Shown here: positions 5,999-10,089 of the stretch, in pieces | Layout: every line of letters begins with the position of its first letter | Numbering within the stretch: the first letter of the stretch is position 1 | Assembly: GCA_963519075.1 (NCBI GenBank) | Contig: CAUQMH010000055.1 | Coordinates: forward strand, 1 to 10,089 | Reading direction: 5' to 3' | DNA from: JABCPE02 sp963519075 | GTDB taxonomy: Bacteria > Bacteroidota > Bacteroidia > Flavobacteriales > Weeksellaceae | Length of the DNA: 10,089 bases | Position numbers and translations under genes: made by a program | The notes under the pieces: generated by a model | Seen by the model: the letters and a program-made list of their open reading frames with translations, nothing else | Databases searched by the model: none | Told to the model about the DNA's origin: nothing

Positions 5999-6953
5999 AA
6001 GGAGAAATAAGCTGTAAATCTATACTTTTCCAATATTTTTTGGGCAGGAGTATGGTTTTAGAGTGGACATCAGTGTAGAAAAAGAGATACATATTATCAT
6101 CATTGTTCCACAGTGTTACGCTGTTTTCATAGCGGGAATTGGAAATGCTAAAACCTGTTCTTTTGAATTGAAAAAACGGAATAGATTCTTCTTTGGAATA
6201 ATGAATGTTATATATGGCATAGTCGCCATTTCTTTTTGGAAAAATAAAAGGATAGTTTGCTGCAGAAGCGGCAACGCCTACAATTGACTCATTTGGGTCT
6301 GTAATGCTGATATTTAGCTTTTCTAAATATTCTTTCAGATTATCAAATTCTTTGAAAATAGTATTCGTAGAGGTGATTTTATTCAGGTTGTCATCTAGAA
6401 AAAGTGTAGAATTTTTCTCACTGATGATATAGACTCTGTTCCCTTGCTTTGTTGGATAGCTTTCGATTTCCTCTGGAGCGAGGATTTTTTTCTTTATTTC
6501 AAAATCTTTTTTAGAAATGAAATCAATCGTTTTTTTACTCGTAAAACCAGTCAGATAATCTCCTTCATCTCTGACTTTGATGTATTTTTTTGGAAGTTTT
6601 ATTCTGCTATCCAAATCCAGATTATTCAGAAGAAAGCCATTTCCACTAGAATGAGCATACATATAATCTTTTTTATCAATGCTAATGAGATAAGTATCAA
6701 TGAGATAGTCTATTTTTTCCATTTTCCCAGTCTGTTTATTTGTGATTACAGCGCCTTTGTTTCCATTTAGAACGATGAAAGGCGACTCATTATCAATCAA
6801 ACGAGATACCCATTGGTAGGATGGCGGCAGGGTTTCGTTTCCATCTTTATCCACGATGCCGTACTGGTTATTCCACCCAAATTCATAGTAATTCTGCTGT
6901 GCATTTGCGGTCAATGCAAATAGCGAAAGAATAAGAAATAAAAAAGTTTTCAT
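5997..6953 (-). CDS. Secreted WG-repeat-like protein of unknown function
   Basis: A 318-residue protein with a signal peptide (MKTFLFLILSLFALTANA, cleavage expected before QQ), so it is exported to the periplasm or cell surface. Residues 24-49 (EFGWNN, then YGIVDKDGNETLPPSYQWV) match the WG-repeat pattern of W/YG-x-D-x-G-x-x-x-x-P-x-Y. Two later PKKY segments (about 121-124 and near residue 306) may be decayed copies, but the regular ~35-residue periodicity is not clear. There is no lipobox Cys, no membrane segment beyond the signal peptide, and no catalytic motif I recognise. WG repeats are common in proteins of unknown role in this phylum. It is a lone gene, convergent with luxS and divergent from hisS, with a putative -7 box upstream. 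The gene and its export are well supported; its role is unknown. Confidence 0.8.
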   Translation of the reverse strand: MKTFLFLILSLFALTANAQQNYYEFGWNNQYGIVDKDGNETLPPSYQWVSRLIDNESPFIVLNGNKGAVITNKQTGKMEKIDYLIDTYLISIDKKDYMYAHSSGNGFLLNNLDLDSRIKLPKKYIKVRDEGDYLTGFTSKKTIDFISKKDFEIKKKILAPEEIESYPTKQGNRVYIISEKNSTLFLDDNLNKITSTNTIFKEFDNLKEYLEKLNISITDPNESIVGVAASAANYPFIFPKRNGDYAIYNIHYSKEESIPFFQFKRTGFSISNSRYENSVTLWNNDDNMYLFFYTDVHSKTILLPKKYWKSIDLQLISP

Positions 6954-6975
6954 AATGAAGAGAATTTTATAAAGG

Positions 6976-6983
6976 CAAATTTA
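6976..6983 (-). promoter_or_regulatory. Possible -7 box for the WG-like gene
   Basis: The minus strand reads TAAATTTG, matching TAnnTTTG, 22 nt before the ATG. The surrounding DNA is very A+T-rich, which raises the chance of a random match, and no -33 TTG is visible. Confidence 0.35.
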
Positions 6984-7017
6984 TTAAATAAATCTGATTT
7001 ATAAGGTTTATTTTTTT

Positions 7018-7025
7018 TACTTTTG
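7018..7025 (+). promoter_or_regulatory. Possible -7 box for hisS
   Basis: TACTTTTG matches TAnnTTTG and ends 25 nt before the hisS ATG. Together with the box for the opposite-strand gene it makes a compact divergent promoter region of about 97 bp. No clear -33 element is seen. Confidence 0.45.
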
Positions 7026-7050
7026 TCTTTTTATTAAAATAGAAATAATT

Positions 7051-8403
7051 ATGTCATCAGCGCCAAGTTTAGCAAAAGGAACTCGGGATTTTACAGCACA
7101 GGAAATTTACAATAGAAGATACATCATCGGTGTTTTGCAGCAGAATTTTGAACTGTTTGGTTTTCAGCCTTTGGAAACACCTAGCTTTGAGAATCTTTCT
7201 ACACTTACTGGGAAATACGGAGAAGAGGGAGATAGACTGATTTTCAAGATACTTAATTCTGGAAATTTTACTTCTGATGTGGATGAGGAAACTTGGCAGA
7301 ATAAGGATTTTAAAAAACTAACTTCACAGATTTCTGACAAGGCACTTCGATATGATTTGACCGTGCCATTTGCGAGATTTGTAGCGATGAACCATGGAAA
7401 ACTATCATTCCCGTTTAAGAGGTATCAGATTCAGCCCGTTTGGAGAGCAGACCGCCCGCAGAAAGGGAGATTTAGAGAGTTTTACCAATGTGATGCGGAT
7501 GTGGTGGGTTCGGAAAGTCTATGGCAGGAAGTGGAGCTGGTGCAGTTGTATCTGAAGAGTTTTGCAGAGCTGGGAATTCCTGTGAAAATCTGCATCAACA
7601 ACCGAAAAATCCTCTCTGGTCTTGCGGAATATGCGGATATATCGGAGCAGTTGATAGACTTTACGGTTGCTTTGGATAAACTGGATAAAATCGGGAAAGA
7701 TGGCGTAGTTAAGGAAATGCTGGAAAAGGGAATTTCACAAGAAGCCGTAGAAAAGCTGAACTTCCTATTTGAAGGGCTTTCCACGAAGGATACACTTGCC
7801 CTGCTGAAAGAAAAATTTAAAGGAATAGAAGTTGGCGAAAAGGGAATAGAAGAGCTGGAATTTGTATTAAATAAAGCGCTGGAACTGGGTGTAAATGAGG
7901 AGGTTTTGGTTTTTGATATTACCCTTGCCCGAGGTCTGGATTACTACACAGGAGCGATTTTTGAAGTAAAAGCTCAGGGCGTCCAGATGGGGTCTATCGG
8001 CGGTGGCGGAAGGTATGACAATCTTACAGAGGTTTTCGGTGTGAAGGGAATTTCAGGGATTGGGATTTCATTCGGATTGGATAGAATTTACCTTGTTATG
8101 GAGGAATTGGGGCTTTTTGCTGAGAATAAAACGCCTAAAATAGAATACCTTTTTGCGAATTATGGTGATGAGGAGGCAACCGAGGCGATGAAAGTAATCC
8201 AAAAATTAAGAGCCAAAGGAGTTTCCGCGGAGCTGTACCCAGAAAATGCCAAACTGAAAAAACAATTTACCTACGCCGAGAAGAAAGGAATTCCAGAGAT
8301 TGTTTTTTACGGAGGTGATGAGATTAAAAACCAGCAGGTTACCGTGAAAAACTTGGACAGCGGAGAGCAGAAAACAATAGGTTTGGAGGAGTTTTTGAGA
8401 TAA
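7051..8403 (+). CDS. hisS: Histidyl-tRNA synthetase
   Basis: A class II aminoacyl-tRNA synthetase of 450 residues that charges tRNA-His in the cytoplasm. N-terminal motif 1 begins at about residue 8 (GTRDF). The ATP/histidine site shows RYDLTVPFAR, then motif 2 as WRADRPQKGRFREFYQCD (131-148). The histidine-binding signatures are ARGLDYYTG (293-301) and GSIGGGGRYDNL (314-325), followed by motif 3 in GISFGLDRIY. The last ~90 residues form the anticodon-binding domain. The RYDLTVPFAR and EFYQCD wording resembles eukaryotic-type HisRS; E. coli HisRS has RPEGTAGCVR and QFHQLG at these places. There is also an extra stretch at about residues 67-95 before RYDLTVP. A fused E1 dehydrogenase gene follows after 47 nt with no terminator between, so the two may share a transcript. 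Confidence 0.97.
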   Translation: MSSAPSLAKGTRDFTAQEIYNRRYIIGVLQQNFELFGFQPLETPSFENLSTLTGKYGEEGDRLIFKILNSGNFTSDVDEETWQNKDFKKLTSQISDKALRYDLTVPFARFVAMNHGKLSFPFKRYQIQPVWRADRPQKGRFREFYQCDADVVGSESLWQEVELVQLYLKSFAELGIPVKICINNRKILSGLAEYADISEQLIDFTVALDKLDKIGKDGVVKEMLEKGISQEAVEKLNFLFEGLSTKDTLALLKEKFKGIEVGEKGIEELEFVLNKALELGVNEEVLVFDITLARGLDYYTGAIFEVKAQGVQMGSIGGGGRYDNLTEVFGVKGISGIGISFGLDRIYLVMEELGLFAENKTPKIEYLFANYGDEEATEAMKVIQKLRAKGVSAELYPENAKLKKQFTYAEKKGIPEIVFYGGDEIKNQQVTVKNLDSGEQKTIGLEEFLR

Positions 8404-8450
8404 AAAATAAAGTTTAACAAAGATAAAGACAAATAACAAAATAAATAATT

Positions 8451-10089
8451 ATGTCTAATTACATAGAAACAGAACAGGTCTCATTTCAGGATTTTAGAAA
8501 GCAAGTTTTAGATGATTATCGTTTGGGAAGAATTTCCCGTGAGGCAAGTTATTTAACGAGAAAAGAGGTTCTTACAGGAAAGGCAAAATTCGGGATTGTA
8601 GGAGATGGGAAGGAACTTCCACAGTTAGCAATGGCAAAGGTTTTCCGCGAGGGAGACTGGCGATCAGGATATTACCGTGACCAGACATTTGCGATGGCAG
8701 TGGGTGTTTTGAGTGTGGATGCGTTTTTTGCTCAGCTCTATGCAGATACTGATGTGGAGCGCGAACCCGCTTCGGCAGGGAGACAGATGCCGTGCCATTT
8801 TGCGACTCGTTCTTTGAATGAAGACGGAAGCTGGAAGGATTTGACACAGATTAAAAATATTTCATCCGATATATCGCCTACAGCAGGGCAGATACCGAGA
8901 CTTCTAGGGCTGGCTCTGGCGTCTAATGTCTATAAAGAAGTAAAATTCCAAGGCTCTGAAAAATTCTCCCACAATGGGCAGGAAGTGGCTTTTGGGACAA
9001 TCGGAGATGCATCTACAGCAGAAGGGCATTTTTGGGAAACTATCAATGCGGCGTGTGCTTTGCAGGTGCCGATGATTATGTCTATTTGGGATGACGGCTA
9101 TGGAATTTCTGTTCCTACACACAACCAAAGAGCAAAGGAAGATTTATCTGAAATTTTGGCTGGTTTCCAAAGAAAAGAAGGCGACAAGCAAGGGTGCGAG
9201 GTTATCCAAGTCAGAGCGTGGGATTATCCAATGCTTTTGGAGGCTTATGCCCGTGCAGAGCAACTGGCAAGGGAGGAAAGCGTGCCTGTGATTTTGCATA
9301 TTATAGAGGTTACACAGCCGCAGGGACACTCTACATCTGGTTCTCATGAGAGATATAAGGATGAGGAGAGGATGAACTTTGAGACAGAGTTTGATTGTCT
9401 TAATAAATTTAGAGAATGGATTTTAAATTATTCTATCCAAATAGATGGCGAAGAGCAGACACTTTCTTCTGTGGAGGAGCTGGATGAGATAGAAAAAGAA
9501 GCGAAAGCCTTTGTGAGAGAACAGCAGAAGAAGGCTTGGGCGGAATATAGAGCCTCAATAGACCATATCCAAAATCAAGTTTTACCATTGGTAAAACAGT
9601 TTGAAAATCAGCCAGAAGTTGCTGCATTGTTGGAGAAGTTTTCAGCATTAGTTACAGTGGGCAAAAAGGATATTTTTGCATTGGTGAGAAAAGCGCTTTG
9701 GGCTACGAGAGAGCAAAATACCAGCGAAAGACAAAATCTAGTGCAGGTTTATGAAAGAATTTTCGAGAAAGAGACTGAAAATTATTCATCTCATCTATAC
9801 AGCGAATCAGAGTGGAAAGCTGTAAATATTCCAGAAATAAAACCAGTTTTCAGCGAAGATTCTCAGATTTTGGATGGAAGAGTAGTGATCCGCAATAATT
9901 TTGACAAGATTTTTGAGAAATATCCAGAAACATTGATCTTTGGTGAAGATACAGGAAGCATCGGTGATGTGAACCAAGGACTTGAAGGAATGCAGGAAAA
10001 ATACGGCGAAACCAGAATTGCAGATACAGGAATCCGTGAAGCGACTATTTTAGGGCAAGGGGTTGGTCTGGCAATGAGAGGTTTAAGAC
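8451..10089 (+). CDS. Fused alpha/beta E1 component of a thiamine-dependent 2-oxoacid dehydrogenase, probably branched-chain type (3' truncated)
   Basis: The frame is open from the ATG at 8451 to the window edge (546 codons; members are about 650-800 residues as I recall). Residues ~1-330 are the E1-alpha domain: YYRDQTFAMAVG (74-85), GRQMPCHF (110-117), the thiamine diphosphate motif from GDAS (185-188) to DDGYGIS (214-220), and a HSTSGSHERY phosphorylation-loop-like segment. A helical linker follows. From about residue 470 the E1-beta domain starts, with IFGEDTG, an EGMQEKYGETRIADTGIREA-type segment and GVGLAMRGLR. The complex decarboxylates 2-oxoacids and feeds acyl groups to a lipoyl E2. 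The wording is closest to the branched-chain enzyme, whose products prime iso-fatty acids, but the substrate is inferred. GD-A and DD replace the usual GDG and NN of the thiamine motif. Translation starts after an A-rich leader; no -7 box was found in the 47-nt gap after hisS. Confidence 0.85.
   Translation, partial: MSNYIETEQVSFQDFRKQVLDDYRLGRISREASYLTRKEVLTGKAKFGIVGDGKELPQLAMAKVFREGDWRSGYYRDQTFAMAVGVLSVDAFFAQLYADTDVEREPASAGRQMPCHFATRSLNEDGSWKDLTQIKNISSDISPTAGQIPRLLGLALASNVYKEVKFQGSEKFSHNGQEVAFGTIGDASTAEGHFWETINAACALQVPMIMSIWDDGYGISVPTHNQRAKEDLSEILAGFQRKEGDKQGCEVIQVRAWDYPMLLEAYARAEQLAREESVPVILHIIEVTQPQGHSTSGSHERYKDEERMNFETEFDCLNKFREWILNYSIQIDGEEQTLSSVEELDEIEKEAKAFVREQQKKAWAEYRASIDHIQNQVLPLVKQFENQPEVAALLEKFSALVTVGKKDIFALVRKALWATREQNTSERQNLVQVYERIFEKETENYSSHLYSESEWKAVNIPEIKPVFSEDSQILDGRVVIRNNFDKIFEKYPETLIFGEDTGSIGDVNQGLEGMQEKYGETRIADTGIREATILGQGVGLAMRGLR

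Noticed and set aside
8572..9648. Several minus-strand and one plus-strand short frames inside the E1 gene.
   Set aside because: The plus-strand frame from 8451 is continuous through the region with recognisable E1 motifs; the others are shadows.
1..10089. Defence system, mobile element, CRISPR array or integration site.
   Set aside because: No transposase, integrase, nuclease, repeat-spacer pattern or terminal inverted repeats found; gene content is housekeeping.

Overview
The window looks like chromosomal DNA from a low-GC member of the Bacteroidota, class Flavobacteriia, probably the Weeksellaceae (Chryseobacterium/Riemerella-like). This is inferred from protein style (a TonB-dependent receptor, a secreted WG-type protein, an E1 dehydrogenase with alpha and beta fused, sulfonolipid-type enzymes), the lack of Shine-Dalgarno sequences with A-rich stretches before the ATGs, and TAnnTTTG boxes of the Bacteroidota -7 promoter type at several genes. 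It is mostly housekeeping DNA; I see no mobile element, CRISPR array, tRNA or rRNA.

Layout, left to right. (1) The 3' end of a cystathionine-beta-synthase-like PLP enzyme (1-265) is followed 33 nt later by a complete alpha-oxoamine-synthase-family acyltransferase (299-1558). The pair best fits cysteate synthase plus cysteate-C-fatty-acyltransferase, the first two steps of capnine (sulfonolipid) synthesis. A hairpin terminator follows. (2) A TonB-dependent outer-membrane receptor (1629-3848) ends in a perfect palindromic terminator shared with the convergent tyrS. (3) tyrS, tyrosyl-tRNA synthetase, lies on the minus strand (3902-5194). Its leader of about 140 nt holds a -7 box, an 11-codon ORF and a terminator-like hairpin that starts at that ORF's stop codon: a candidate attenuator. 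(4) luxS (5451-5927) is divergent from tyrS and ends in a strong 14-bp hairpin terminator. (5) A secreted WG-repeat-like protein (5997-6953, minus strand) converges on luxS. (6) hisS (7051-8403) is followed after 47 nt by a fused alpha/beta 2-oxoacid dehydrogenase E1 (8451 to the window edge, truncated).

How the genes relate: most are independent units separated by terminators or divergent promoters. The first two genes form a probable operon; hisS and the E1 gene may be co-transcribed. One metabolic link is possible: branched-chain oxoacid dehydrogenase supplies the primers of iso-branched fatty acids, and capnine is built on an iso-branched acyl chain. That link is inferred from pathway knowledge, not from gene order. 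The least explained element is the tyrS leader.
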